Of a stretch of 33,217 bases of DNA, positions 21,852 to 29,560 are shown in pieces (the stretch's first letter is position 1; each line of letters opens with the position of its first letter). Position numbers and translations under genes: made by a program. Below the pieces are notes generated by a model, which saw nothing but the letters and a program-made list of their open reading frames with translations, ran no database searches and had not been told where the DNA came from. The stretch spans positions 1-33,217 of the forward strand of contig JAGAVH010000018.1 of assembly GCA_017942025.1 (NCBI GenBank). Reading direction: 5' to 3'. Source of the stretch: Ruminiclostridium sp. (GTDB lineage Bacteria; Bacillota; Clostridia; Oscillospirales; Ruminococcaceae).

Positions 21852-22229
21852 ATGGTAACAAATTCAAACAGCATCTTAGAAATGGCAAAGGGTGCCATTA
21901 TGGAACAGGTAAACGTTGAGACTTCAAAGGTAGTGCAGAATATCCTTGATCCCAATACTGCACCTACAAAGAAGCGCAAGATTACATTGACGGTAGAGTT
22001 TACTCCCTCTGCAGATCGTCAGAAGGTCGGAATAAAAGCAATAGCAAAATCTACTCTTGAACCTAACAATGCAATCGAAACAGCTCTTTATGTAGGAGCT
22101 GACAGCACCGGCACGATTTCCGCAATGGAAATGACACCAAATATACCCGGACAGATTACCCTTGATGGTGATGAAGAGGATTCGCCCAAGGTAATAACCT
22201 TCGGCGGAAGAACAGCAGTTAATCAGTAA
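21852..22229 (+). CDS. Phage protein of the so-called replication terminator protein family
   Basis: A 125-residue protein with the recognisable layout: a helical N-terminus (ILEMAKGAIMEQVNVETSKVVQNILDPNT), then KKRKITLTVEFTPSADRQKVGI and a beta-rich C-terminus ending FGGRTAVNQ. Database names call it replication terminator protein, but that is not tested for phage members. Ribosome site AAGGAGGA. Confidence 0.7.
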   Translation: MVTNSNSILEMAKGAIMEQVNVETSKVVQNILDPNTAPTKKRKITLTVEFTPSADRQKVGIKAIAKSTLEPNNAIETALYVGADSTGTISAMEMTPNIPGQITLDGDEEDSPKVITFGGRTAVNQ

Positions 22230-22246
22230 GTAAAGGAGAATAAAAG

Positions 22247-22954
22247 ATGATAAAAGCAGCAATAGAAAAGATATTAGAAATGAGCAAGCCCAACATTACA
22301 GAATTACACGGTGCAAGCTACACAGACAAGAAGCTTCACGTGGTTGCAAAGCCTCACCCTGAATGTCTGACCTTCCATTCACTTTTAGGTCTTACAGATG
22401 TGATAAAAAGAGAGGCGATTTGTTATTGTGGCGCTCCTCTTATCGTAAGAGTAACAAATGAGTGCGATGTCGACGTATTTGGCACAACTCATCACGAAGA
22501 TGGCGTGCGTGACTTCTGGTACAGCTGTAAGGCTGATGTACCACGTCAGTATTTCAACAGCTATATGCCTTATGAAGAAATGATCATAAATCTTCGTTCA
22601 AAGTTTGTCCGTGACGAAAACCTTGACGAGCTTGTGGCTCTGCTCGGCAACATAGTAGAAGAAAACGCTACGGCTGTGAGCGATGACGGCATTACGCAGA
22701 CTGCAGTCGTAAAGCAGGGAGTGGCGCTCAAGGCTAACAAGATCATAAAGCCTATAGTTACACTTACTCCTTTCCGTACATATCTTGAAGTCGACCAGCC
22801 CTCAAGCGAATTTCTGCTACGCTTGAAGCAGGGCGGAGGTGCGGCACTTTATGAAGCTGACGGTGGTGCCTGGAAGATAGAAGCAAGACACAATATAGCA
22901 GAGTTCCTCAGAGAACAACTCGAAGGCTTAATTGATGTGCTTGTAGTAGAATAA
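22247..22954 (+). CDS. DUF2303/YfdQ-like phage protein
   Basis: A protein of 235 residues. The segment VTLTPFRTYLEVDQPSSEFLLRLKQG resembles the conserved core of DUF2303 (E. coli YfdQ), and the N-terminal part (KLHVVAKPHPECLTFHSLLGLTDVI) fits this too. No catalytic motif is visible. It is followed by a strong hairpin at 22962-22981. Confidence 0.55.
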   Translation: MIKAAIEKILEMSKPNITELHGASYTDKKLHVVAKPHPECLTFHSLLGLTDVIKREAICYCGAPLIVRVTNECDVDVFGTTHHEDGVRDFWYSCKADVPRQYFNSYMPYEEMIINLRSKFVRDENLDELVALLGNIVEENATAVSDDGITQTAVVKQGVALKANKIIKPIVTLTPFRTYLEVDQPSSEFLLRLKQGGGAALYEADGGAWKIEARHNIAEFLREQLEGLIDVLVVE

Positions 22955-22961
22955 AAAATAA

Positions 22962-22981
22962 CGGGGCGGTCATCCGCCCCG
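22962..22981 (+). other. Strong GC stem-loop without T-run
   Basis: CGGGGCGG (22962-22969), TCAT loop, CCGCCCCG (22974-22981), perfect. It lies 12-30 bases before the ribosome site of the next gene. It lacks a T-tract, so it is more likely an mRNA stabilising or processing element than a terminator. Confidence 0.7.
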
Positions 22982-23008
22982 AAATATACAGGAAAGGAGG
23001 AATAGACC

Positions 23009-24892
23009 ATAAAAAAAGAAAACGCTGAAAAAATAGCGGAACTTTGCGATAATAAAGAGCTTTCCGAAAAAATAGAAAAGCTCTTTAAGGATATAGAGGA
23101 ATATACAAAGGATGATTTTCTGAACGGCACGGAGCCTTATGAATACTGCTGTATGTTTCTCGGCAATCGTTTTGAGTTTGAACAGCAGAAAAACAAGATG
23201 TCCGACGTAGCGAAGAAATGCGGTGTGCGGAACTTCCTTTCAATGCTCGGCCATTATTGTACGAAGGTCGGCTATGACGTGGCGGATAATAACTATACCA
23301 ATTTTCCCGATCAGCCGATAACTTTAAGCTGTGGCTCTTACACCTGCGATATGCTTGGGGTAAGAAGTGATACGGATACCGTCTGCCCTCATCCTATAAT
23401 GCCGGTTATGAGATTATCAAACATCGATACAGGCATTGAAAAGGTAAAGATAGCCTACACAAAAGGCCGTGGCTGGAAATCTCTTATAGTCGACAGAAAG
23501 ACCATTTCTGCCGCAAGTAAGATTGTAGATTTATCAGACAGCGGTATAGCCGTTACCAGCGAATCAGCAAAGGCACTTGTTAAGTATTTCGCTAAAATAG
23601 AGCAGCTGAATATGAAGCTATTACCTGAAACCGAATGTGTAACAAGACTCGGCTGGATAGATAAGGATGACGAGCATTTATTCTCGCCTTACGTTGATGG
23701 AATCAGTTTTGATGGTGAGACGGAATATAAAAAGCACTATGACAGCGTAAAGATAAAAGGCGATTTTGCGGGCTGGACGGAGCTTACGAAAAGAGTTATC
23801 CGCAATAACAACGTGGCGGCAAGAATGGTTTTTGCCGCAAGTCTTGCAAGTGTTCTTGTAAAGCCTCTCGGGTGTAACTGCTTCTGGCTTCATCTCTGGG
23901 GAGAAACTGAAAGCGCAAAGACGGTACTTGCTATGGTGGCGGCGTCTGTGTGGGGGAATCCTGAAATAGGCAGCTTTATACATACCTTCAATTCCACCTT
24001 TGTGGGAATGGAGAAGACAGCCGCTTTCTATAACAATCTGCCCTATATACTCGATGAGCTTCAGATCGTAAACGACAAGAAGGATCTTGACAATCTGATA
24101 TATATGCTGACAGAAGGAAGCGGCAGAAGCCGAGGTAATAAGCTCGGCGGGCTCGAAACCGTACCAAAGTGGAAGAATGCCACTATCACCACGGGAGAAC
24201 GCCCGATAGTCACCGCCAGAAGTGGCGGCGGAAGTGTCAACCGTGTACTTGAAATTGAATGCAAGGAGAAATTCTTTGCAGAGCCGAGAGAGGTCGCAAA
24301 TTACGTAAAGGCAAACTACGGCGCTATGGGTAAGCTGTTTATAGCTTATTTGCAGGAAAAAGGCTTTTCTCACGCTGAGGAGCTTTTTACAGCCTATCAG
24401 AAGAAGCTCGTAGCTGAATATGACATAATGCAGAAGCAGGCACAATCTGCCGCACTTATCCTTACCGCTGACACGATAGCAGGAGAACTGCTCTATGGCG
24501 AGGATACCAATCTCACTACAGACGATATAGCGGTATATCTTAAAACAAAAGACGATGTATCGGTAAATCCCAGAGCATACGAGTACGTATGTGAGTACGT
24601 GGCTACAAATCAGCTGCATTTCATTCGTAGCGAAGAGCGTCTTATAGATATGTGGGGCGAGCTTCGGGGAGATGAGGTTTATATCATAAAATCCAAATTC
24701 ACACAGATATGTGATGAAGGAGGATATAACGCCCAGAGCCTTTTAAGCTGGCTTGCAGATAAAGGACTCATTGAGCGAAAGAACGGAAAGAACACTGTTA
24801 CAAAGAAGATTATAGGCGTAACTACAAGGTGCGTGCATTTGTCATTGCCGAGTGAAAGCGGTGATGATATACACGACGATATCGACTTTTAG
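23009..24892 (+). CDS. DUF927-family phage helicase/primase-like protein, AUA start
   Basis: A protein of 627 residues. DUF927 motifs: Walker-A-like WGETESAKT (about 297-305), Walker-B-like LPYILDELQIV, and NATITTGERPI as sensor. A C-terminal winged-helix-like domain (about 520-600) follows. The frame is closed by TAG at 23003-23005, and no ATG, GTG or TTG occurs before codon 49. AAGGAGG at 22994-23000 sits before ATA 23009 with normal spacing, and the codons from there are plainly coding (helical, charged). Probably the replicative helicase of the phage, beside the proposed origin. Confidence 0.85.
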   Translation: MKKENAEKIAELCDNKELSEKIEKLFKDIEEYTKDDFLNGTEPYEYCCMFLGNRFEFEQQKNKMSDVAKKCGVRNFLSMLGHYCTKVGYDVADNNYTNFPDQPITLSCGSYTCDMLGVRSDTDTVCPHPIMPVMRLSNIDTGIEKVKIAYTKGRGWKSLIVDRKTISAASKIVDLSDSGIAVTSESAKALVKYFAKIEQLNMKLLPETECVTRLGWIDKDDEHLFSPYVDGISFDGETEYKKHYDSVKIKGDFAGWTELTKRVIRNNNVAARMVFAASLASVLVKPLGCNCFWLHLWGETESAKTVLAMVAASVWGNPEIGSFIHTFNSTFVGMEKTAAFYNNLPYILDELQIVNDKKDLDNLIYMLTEGSGRSRGNKLGGLETVPKWKNATITTGERPIVTARSGGGSVNRVLEIECKEKFFAEPREVANYVKANYGAMGKLFIAYLQEKGFSHAEELFTAYQKKLVAEYDIMQKQAQSAALILTADTIAGELLYGEDTNLTTDDIAVYLKTKDDVSVNPRAYEYVCEYVATNQLHFIRSEERLIDMWGELRGDEVYIIKSKFTQICDEGGYNAQSLLSWLADKGLIERKNGKNTVTKKIIGVTTRCVHLSLPSESGDDIHDDIDF

Positions 24893-25178
24893 TAACACCC
24901 GGTAACACGAAAGTAACACCCGGGGTGTTACCGCTCAAACCCTCTTATAGAGTGGTTTTACAAAGACGGTAACACCGGTAACACCTTTTTCGGATATAAC
25001 ACTTATATATAATTAAAAATTTTTCAAAACTGCAAAATTTTATTATTTCCCATGCGAGAAACACGTTTTTAGGTGTTACCGGTGTTACCGAAGTCCGCAA
25101 ACCCGCTTGTAAAGTGGGATTGATACGGTAACACCTTGACGAAAAGCAGGGTGTTACCAAGGTGTTACCGGTGTTACC
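24892..25178. repeat. Candidate phage replication origin with 12 mirrored GGTAACACC iterons
   Basis: This is the only gap over 250 bp in the early operon. GGTAACACC (one mismatch allowed) occurs forward at 24891, 24901, 24912, 24968, 24977 and 25127 and reversed (GGTGTTACC) at 24924, 25072, 25081, 25150, 25161 and 25170. Order: F F F R F F, then an 85-bp AT-rich core (24986-25071), then R R F R R R, a mirror image. Each arm also holds one copy of an imperfect stem-loop with CAAACCC.CTT.TA.AGTGG (24935-24953 and 25098-25117). It lies between the DUF927 and DExH helicase genes. Confidence 0.75.
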
Positions 25179-25201
25179 CGACGTAAAAAGGAGATGATAA
25201 C

Positions 25202-26506
25202 ATAGAGCTATATGATTATCAGAGTAATCTTATAACAGAGCTTCGTACAAGCTGGCGTGCAGGCTTTCGGCGTCCTTGCCTTGTGCTTCCCTGCGGTGGC
25301 GGTAAGAGCGTCATTGCTTCCGAAATAGCAAAGAGAACGACCGACAATAAAAACGAGGTAATGTTTCTTGTACATCGTCAGGAGCTGTGTCAACAGATAA
25401 CGGATACCTTTACTGCTTACGGCGTTGATATGGATCTATGCAGCGTCAATATGGTGCAGACGGCAACACGTCATCTTGACAGATATAAACCCTCTCTGAT
25501 TATTACAGATGAAAATCATCACTGCCTTGCCACTACCTACAGAAGAATATACGAGGCTTACAGTAACGCCTACTGTGTAGGACTTACTGCAACTCCTGTA
25601 AGGCTTGGCGGCGGAGGACTGGGAGACGTCAACGACAAGCTGATTATAGGACCATCGGTAAAGTGGCTTATAGAAAATAAAAGGCTTGCACCCTATAGCT
25701 ACTATGCACCAAGCCTTGCGGACGTGTCGGTGCTTAAAACAAGAGCAGGCGACTATTCTGCCGATGAAGCTGAAATACTGCTTGATAAACCGAAAATATA
25801 CGGTGACGTGATAAGGTATTACAGACTGCTTGCGGATAATCAGAAGGCAGTATGCTATTGCTCTACAAGAAAGCATTCAAAGACTATGGCACAGCAGTTC
25901 GTGAAGGCAGGTATAACGGCAGAGCATATTGACGGAGAAACGCCCGAAAACAAAAGGGCGGAAATAATAAAGGCGTTCCGCAGGGGTGATATAAAGATAC
26001 TCTGCAACGTGGATCTTATCAGCGAGGGCTTTGACGTGCCTGACTGCACGGTATCTATACTGCTCCGTCCTACAAAGAGCCTTACTCTTTTTATCCAGCA
26101 GTCAATGAGGTGTATGAGATATCAACCCAATAAAAAGGCTATAATCATAGACCACGTCGGAAACGTTCATCGGCACGGACTGCCTGACGCTGACAGAGAG
26201 TGGAGCTTATCTCCGAAAAAGCTCACCAAAAAGCAGACGGAGGCTAAAGTAAAGATAAAGCAATGTCCCAACTGCTTCTACACTCATGAGCCTGACAGGT
26301 ACTGTCCTAATTGCGGTCACGTTTATGAGCTTACGAGAGAGGAGCTGAAGGAACAGCAGGAAGCAAGGCTTATGCAGATAACTTCCGCTTATAAATCTCC
26401 CGACCAGTGCCGAAATGTTCAGGAATTACATGCTTTCGTCAAAAACAAAGGCTATAAATCAGGATATGCATATATCCTCGCAAAGCAAAGGGGGTGGCTG
26501 AGATAA
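25202..26506 (+). CDS. DExH-box superfamily 2 helicase with zinc ribbon, AUA start
   Basis: A protein of 434 residues. It begins (AUA)ELYDYQSNLITELR, the usual Q-motif opening of this helicase class. Walker A is LPCGGGKS (about 29-36), the DExH box is TDENHH, motif III is GLTATP, and motif VI is FIQQSMRCMRYQP. A C-terminal zinc ribbon has CPNC and CPNC about 16 residues apart. The first standard start is a GTG at 25283, immediately before Walker A, which would delete the Q-motif. AAGGAGATG at 25188-25196 fits ATA 25202; a stop (TAA 25184-25186) closes the frame upstream. Confidence 0.88.
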   Translation: MELYDYQSNLITELRTSWRAGFRRPCLVLPCGGGKSVIASEIAKRTTDNKNEVMFLVHRQELCQQITDTFTAYGVDMDLCSVNMVQTATRHLDRYKPSLIITDENHHCLATTYRRIYEAYSNAYCVGLTATPVRLGGGGLGDVNDKLIIGPSVKWLIENKRLAPYSYYAPSLADVSVLKTRAGDYSADEAEILLDKPKIYGDVIRYYRLLADNQKAVCYCSTRKHSKTMAQQFVKAGITAEHIDGETPENKRAEIIKAFRRGDIKILCNVDLISEGFDVPDCTVSILLRPTKSLTLFIQQSMRCMRYQPNKKAIIIDHVGNVHRHGLPDADREWSLSPKKLTKKQTEAKVKIKQCPNCFYTHEPDRYCPNCGHVYELTREELKEQQEARLMQITSAYKSPDQCRNVQELHAFVKNKGYKSGYAYILAKQRGWLR

Positions 26507-26817
26507 AGGAAATTGACGTACAGAACGAAATAAGGCTTGCTTTGCGGAATGAAGCTATTATATTCCGTGCAAATGTCGGTACCTTCAGTACGGCAGACGG
26601 CAGGTATATAAGCACGGGACTTCCAAAGGGCTTTTCAGATCTGTTCGGCACCAGGATAAAGGACGGACGGTCAATATACATAGAGGTCAAGACGGAAAAA
26701 GGAAAGCCTTCCCCGGAGCAGATAAATTTTATAAGTCAGATGAAGGCTGCAGGTGCTATAGCGGGTATCTGCAGAAGTAAGGAGGAGGCGATAAGACTTG
26801 TCAATGACAGTCGATGA
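26494..26817 (+). CDS. VRR-NUC domain nuclease
   Basis: A protein of 104-107 residues. VRR-NUC motifs: NEIRLALRN at the start, LPKGFSDLFG (catalytic Asp), IYIEVKTEKGKPSPEQ (catalytic Glu-x-Lys) and a C-terminal GICRSKEEAIRL. VRR-NUC proteins are metal-dependent endonucleases acting on DNA junctions or flaps. The GTG at 26494 is used here conservatively; AAGGGGGTG (26488-26496) overlaps it and is instead ideally placed for ATA 26503, which overlaps the helicase stop as ATAA. Confidence 0.85.
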   Translation: MAEIKEIDVQNEIRLALRNEAIIFRANVGTFSTADGRYISTGLPKGFSDLFGTRIKDGRSIYIEVKTEKGKPSPEQINFISQMKAAGAIAGICRSKEEAIRLVNDSR

Positions 26818-27151
26818 AATATGCGAGCTTGCAAAGAGAAGCAGCCCTATGCCGGCAGATATGCTGTTATCAGAGCAGGGATTATATCTCGCTCTTCGCA
26901 ATATCTATGACAGCTACCGCAGAGGTATCATAGACGATAAGCAGGGCAAACGTGAAAAGCTGAATGCCATAAAGCAGTATGAAAATCTGAAGCTGGGTGA
27001 AGAGATATTCCATCGTCAGGCGAAAATGTCCGTAGAACTCGGCAAGCTCCTAACAAAAGCAAACAAGGAAGGCTGTGAGGTTTGCAAACAGATGGCGGGG
27101 CTGCTTACCGGGAGAATAATCCCAAGTGAAATTGATTGCAAAAAGGAGTAA
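26798..27151 (+). CDS. Conserved-type phage protein, unknown function
   Basis: A 117-residue helical protein (SMTVDEICELAKRSSPMPADMLLSEQ...). The start is taken at TTG 26798, 10 bases after AAGGAGGAG; ATG 26804 is two codons inside but further from the site. It overlaps the nuclease gene by 20 bases. It has three cysteines and no recognised motif. Confidence 0.65.
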   Translation: MSMTVDEICELAKRSSPMPADMLLSEQGLYLALRNIYDSYRRGIIDDKQGKREKLNAIKQYENLKLGEEIFHRQAKMSVELGKLLTKANKEGCEVCKQMAGLLTGRIIPSEIDCKKE

Positions 27152-27157
27152 AAACGA

Positions 27158-27292
27158 ATGAATAAAATCAAATTAGTTGTATACAGACACAAGGAACGTA
27201 AAGATATATTTCTCGTAAGAAATTGGGGTCTTTGCGGTGGCAACGAAAATAGCAATTTCTATCAGGCAACAAAGATATACTGGAAGCTGTAA
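27158..27292 (+). CDS. Very small phage protein (unknown)
   Basis: A 44-residue protein (MNKIKLVVYRHKERKDIFLV to FYQATKIYWKL) with AAAAAGGAG before ATG 27158. It ends abruptly in a hydrophobic stretch and could be a truncated gene. No family recognised. Confidence 0.5.
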   Translation: MNKIKLVVYRHKERKDIFLVRNWGLCGGNENSNFYQATKIYWKL

Positions 27293-27315
27293 GAAGTGTA
27301 AAACTGCAGGAGCGA

Positions 27316-27516
27316 ATGTCTAAAACGTTTGAATATTGGTTTAATCATTTTCTTGACGAGAACGGAAAGACAAAGCTGACCGTAAAAATAACAGACACCA
27401 AAAATTTCGAGTTTGATGGATATAAAGGCTCTGCAACAAAAGAAATCGCATTGCGTGTAGCAGATTTCGAAAAGGTCGAGTTAATTGAAAGCAAGGAGGA
27501 AAAGGAAAATGTCTGA
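27316..27516 (+). CDS. Small phage protein (unknown)
   Basis: A 66-residue, beta-rich acidic protein (FEYWFNHFLDENGKTKLTVKITDTKNFEFDG). Ribosome site AGGAG before ATG 27316. It overlaps the next gene by 8 bases. No family recognised. Confidence 0.6.
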   Translation: MSKTFEYWFNHFLDENGKTKLTVKITDTKNFEFDGYKGSATKEIALRVADFEKVELIESKEEKENV

Positions 27517-27796
27517 ATACATAGAGCGTGAAGCGTTGATAGCTCGATATGACGAAGAGCATATCGGAGAACCGGGAAGAGCAAGACAGCTTATGGTTGA
27601 AGCTCCTGCCTGCGATGTGGCTGAAGTAAAACACGGGAAGTGGGTAGCCGAAAGGGTTAGTGAACGAGATTATGACGGAAGTTATAGTAATTATACCCAA
27701 TATGTTTGTTCCGAATGCAAAAAAGACAACGAAATGAAACAGTCCAATTTTTGCCCTAATTGTGGTGCAAAAATGACAGGAAGCGAAAGGTGGTAA
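27509..27796 (+). CDS. Zinc-ribbon phage protein
   Basis: A 95-residue protein. The N-terminus MSEYIEREALIARYD is a common opening in Clostridia phage genes. The C-terminus is a ribbon with CSEC and CPNCGAKM about 17 residues apart. ATG 27509 follows AAGGAGGAAAAGG; eight upstream codons in frame carry the ribosome site and are excluded. Confidence 0.75.
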   Translation: MSEYIEREALIARYDEEHIGEPGRARQLMVEAPACDVAEVKHGKWVAERVSERDYDGSYSNYTQYVCSECKKDNEMKQSNFCPNCGAKMTGSERW

Positions 27797-27802
27797 AGGA
27801 TA

Positions 27803-27970
27803 ATGAGTAAATACTTTAAGGTTGTAGAAATTAAAGAAGATGAATTTATAAATAAAACAGGGTCAGAGTTAGATTGTCGTCAGTTGGTTGTCCCTGTTGG
27901 CAATGCAGTATTTGTTGCAGTAGACGAACACAGAGAAGACGAAATAGATATACCGCTAGATTGTTTTTAA
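27803..27970 (+). CDS. Small phage protein (unknown)
   Basis: A 55-residue, acidic protein (MSKYFKVVEIKEDEFINKTG to DEIDIPLDCF). Weak ribosome site GGTAAAGG. No family recognised. Confidence 0.55.
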   Translation: MSKYFKVVEIKEDEFINKTGSELDCRQLVVPVGNAVFVAVDEHREDEIDIPLDCF

Positions 27971-27994
27971 TGAGTAAGGTGGTGAAAACAAAGA

Positions 27995-28204
27995 ATGACA
28001 TATAAGGAATTTATAGCTTGGTGTCACGAAAGAGCCTGTGATGGTTTGTGGGGCATACAAACAGCTATGTTTTGTTTAAGTGTTATAACAACTATGAAAT
28101 CTGTACCATTTTGGCAGAGAAAAAAGCTATGGCTGAAAATAAAGGACAATGTTGAAGTTGTTGTTTCTATCGCAAACGATAAAATTAAGGAGTTGAAAGA
28201 ATGA
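27995..28204 (+). CDS. Small phage protein (unknown)
   Basis: A 69-residue helical protein starting MTYKEFIAWCHERACDGLWG. The ribosome site AAGGTGGTG is rather far from ATG 27995. It overlaps the next gene as ATGA. Confidence 0.6.
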   Translation: MTYKEFIAWCHERACDGLWGIQTAMFCLSVITTMKSVPFWQRKKLWLKIKDNVEVVVSIANDKIKELKE

Positions 28205-28584
28205 CAGATAACGATATTATTAAAAACTTGGAGCGTTTGAGCGAAGAAGATCCTGACGGTTTTTCAAGCGATGTTCTTAATTACATCAACGGACAGAAAA
28301 CAGAGATTGATAATCTCAACAGCGAATTGACCTTGCTGAAGAACGATAATAAACACCTGAAAGGGTTGTACGAAGATGAAAAGCAAAGGTTGAAAAAGGC
28401 TAAAGGAAAAGTCATAGACATCTGCAAAAGACTTAAAACAACTAAATCCGAAACTATCAGCGAGTATGAGGAAAGATTGAAAGAAAAAGCCGTATGGGAC
28501 GATAAAGGCGATACAAAGATTGTTTACGAGTACGATATTGGCAAGATTGCAAAAGAAATGGCAGGTGATACGGATGAGAGATAA
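28201..28584 (+). CDS. Coiled-coil phage protein
   Basis: A 127-residue protein starting MTDNDIIKNLERLSEED. Residues about 28-95 form a long coiled coil (INGQKTEIDNLNSELTLLKNDNKHLKGLYEDEKQRLKKAKGKVIDICKRLKTTKSETISEYEERLKEK). It resembles the many Clostridia phage proteins that begin MTDNEIIKAL, but lacks the usual Cys cluster after the first helix. Role unknown. Confidence 0.7.
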   Translation: MTDNDIIKNLERLSEEDPDGFSSDVLNYINGQKTEIDNLNSELTLLKNDNKHLKGLYEDEKQRLKKAKGKVIDICKRLKTTKSETISEYEERLKEKAVWDDKGDTKIVYEYDIGKIAKEMAGDTDER

Positions 28585-28912
28585 GCTGATAGAATTACTT
28601 AAAAGGTCAGACGATTATGCAATGAGTTTGTGTACTGATTATAACGAAGCAATAGAGCATAATGCCGATTTTCTTCTTGATAACGGCGTAATCGTACCGT
28701 CTTGTAAAGTGGGGGATACGGTGTATTGGGAAACATCAGACAATAGGATAGTTGGGGGCAAAATTGTAAAGTCGTCCTATAAATTTAGAGTACAAGTAGA
28801 CTCGGGTTTGGAGTTCTCTTTTGATGACTTCGAATTAGGAAACGTAATATTCCTCACCAGGGAGGAAGCGGAGAGAGCTTTAAAAGAAAGCGAGGTGAAG
28901 AAGGATGGCTGA
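28574..28912 (+). CDS. Phage protein with VGDTVYW-type beta domain (unknown)
   Basis: A 112-residue protein starting MRDKLIELLKRSDDYAMS. The helical N-terminus is followed by a small beta domain (CKVGDTVYWETSDNRIVGGKI). The start at ATG 28574 overlaps the previous gene by 11 bases and avoids an extension inside it. Confidence 0.65.
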   Translation: MRDKLIELLKRSDDYAMSLCTDYNEAIEHNADFLLDNGVIVPSCKVGDTVYWETSDNRIVGGKIVKSSYKFRVQVDSGLEFSFDDFELGNVIFLTREEAERALKESEVKKDG

Positions 28913-29075
28913 AGTAACAAGAATTATCACAGCGGAAATTACAGTAATCGGAGACGTTGAAGAGCATCAGCTTCTGACAGATGAGCAGAAGCAGGAAATG
29001 GCAATAGAGCTGAAGGAAGCTCTTGACGTGGATGGTGTCGTAATAACAAAGGTTCAGGATTTTGTCAGAGAGTAA
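28905..29075 (+). CDS. Small acidic phage protein (unknown)
   Basis: A 56-residue protein (MAEVTRIITAEITVIGDVEE to KVQDFVRE), overlapping the previous gene by 8 bases, with GAAGAAGG as ribosome site. Alternating beta and helix; no family recognised. Confidence 0.6.
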   Translation: MAEVTRIITAEITVIGDVEEHQLLTDEQKQEMAIELKEALDVDGVVITKVQDFVRE

Positions 29076-29084
29076 GGAGGTTAT

Positions 29085-29519
29085 ATGACTACCGAAGAAG
29101 TAAAGCAGTTTTTAAGCTCCTACCGTAATCATCTCGTATCGATAAGACGATTACAGGAGGAGCAGGAACAGATACGTGCTATAGCGACTTCCTGCGGCGG
29201 TGCTTCATCGGGAGGAACGCCGGGAAGTACCTCTGATAAGGTCGGTAAGCTCGCAGGAAGGCTTGCCGATCTTGACAGCATCATACTTGCCGAAATGGAC
29301 GAAGCTATGGTGCAGCGGGATAAAGTCCGCAGGATTATCGGAATGGTCGAGGACTACAGGTTAAGGAATCTGCTCGGGCTTAAATATATCAGCGGATATA
29401 GTTTCGAACATATAGCGGTAGAGCTTAATTACTGCTATAAGCATACCTGCCGATTACATAACGAAGCACTGCAGGCTGTAAAAGATGTCCTTGAATGTCC
29501 CATTCAGAGTGTGGTATAG
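29085..29519 (+). CDS. DUF1492/ArpU-like late-gene transcription regulator
   Basis: A 144-residue protein. The helical N-terminus (LSSYRNHLVSIRRLQEEQEQI), a Gly/Ser spacer with SDKVGKLAGRLADLDS, and a sigma-region-4-like helix-turn-helix at the end (GYSFEHIAVELNYCYKHTCRLHNEAL) match the DUF1492/RinA/ArpU type that switches on packaging and structural genes. The position just before terS is typical. A promoter overlaps its 3' end. Confidence 0.85.
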   Translation: MTTEEVKQFLSSYRNHLVSIRRLQEEQEQIRAIATSCGGASSGGTPGSTSDKVGKLAGRLADLDSIILAEMDEAMVQRDKVRRIIGMVEDYRLRNLLGLKYISGYSFEHIAVELNYCYKHTCRLHNEALQAVKDVLECPIQSVV

Positions 29520-29520
29520 T
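29491..29520 (+). promoter_or_regulatory. Candidate late promoter inside the end of the regulator gene
   Basis: TTGAAT (29491-29496) and TATAGT (29515-29520), spacer 18, with a further TATAAT at 29521-29526. It would start a leader of about 200 bases before terS. Confidence 0.55.
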
Positions 29521-29560
29521 TATAATCAAGAAAAGAGGATAACTCAGCAGAGGTATCATG

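Noticed and set aside
23678-24619. Long minus-strand frame of 313 codons inside the DUF927 gene.
   Set aside because: The plus frame has clear helicase motifs; the minus frame shows no domain and no start signal and is a shadow of codon bias.
24892-25178. CRISPR array, because of many short repeats.
   Set aside because: The unit is only 9 bp, occurs in both orientations and lacks uniform spacers.
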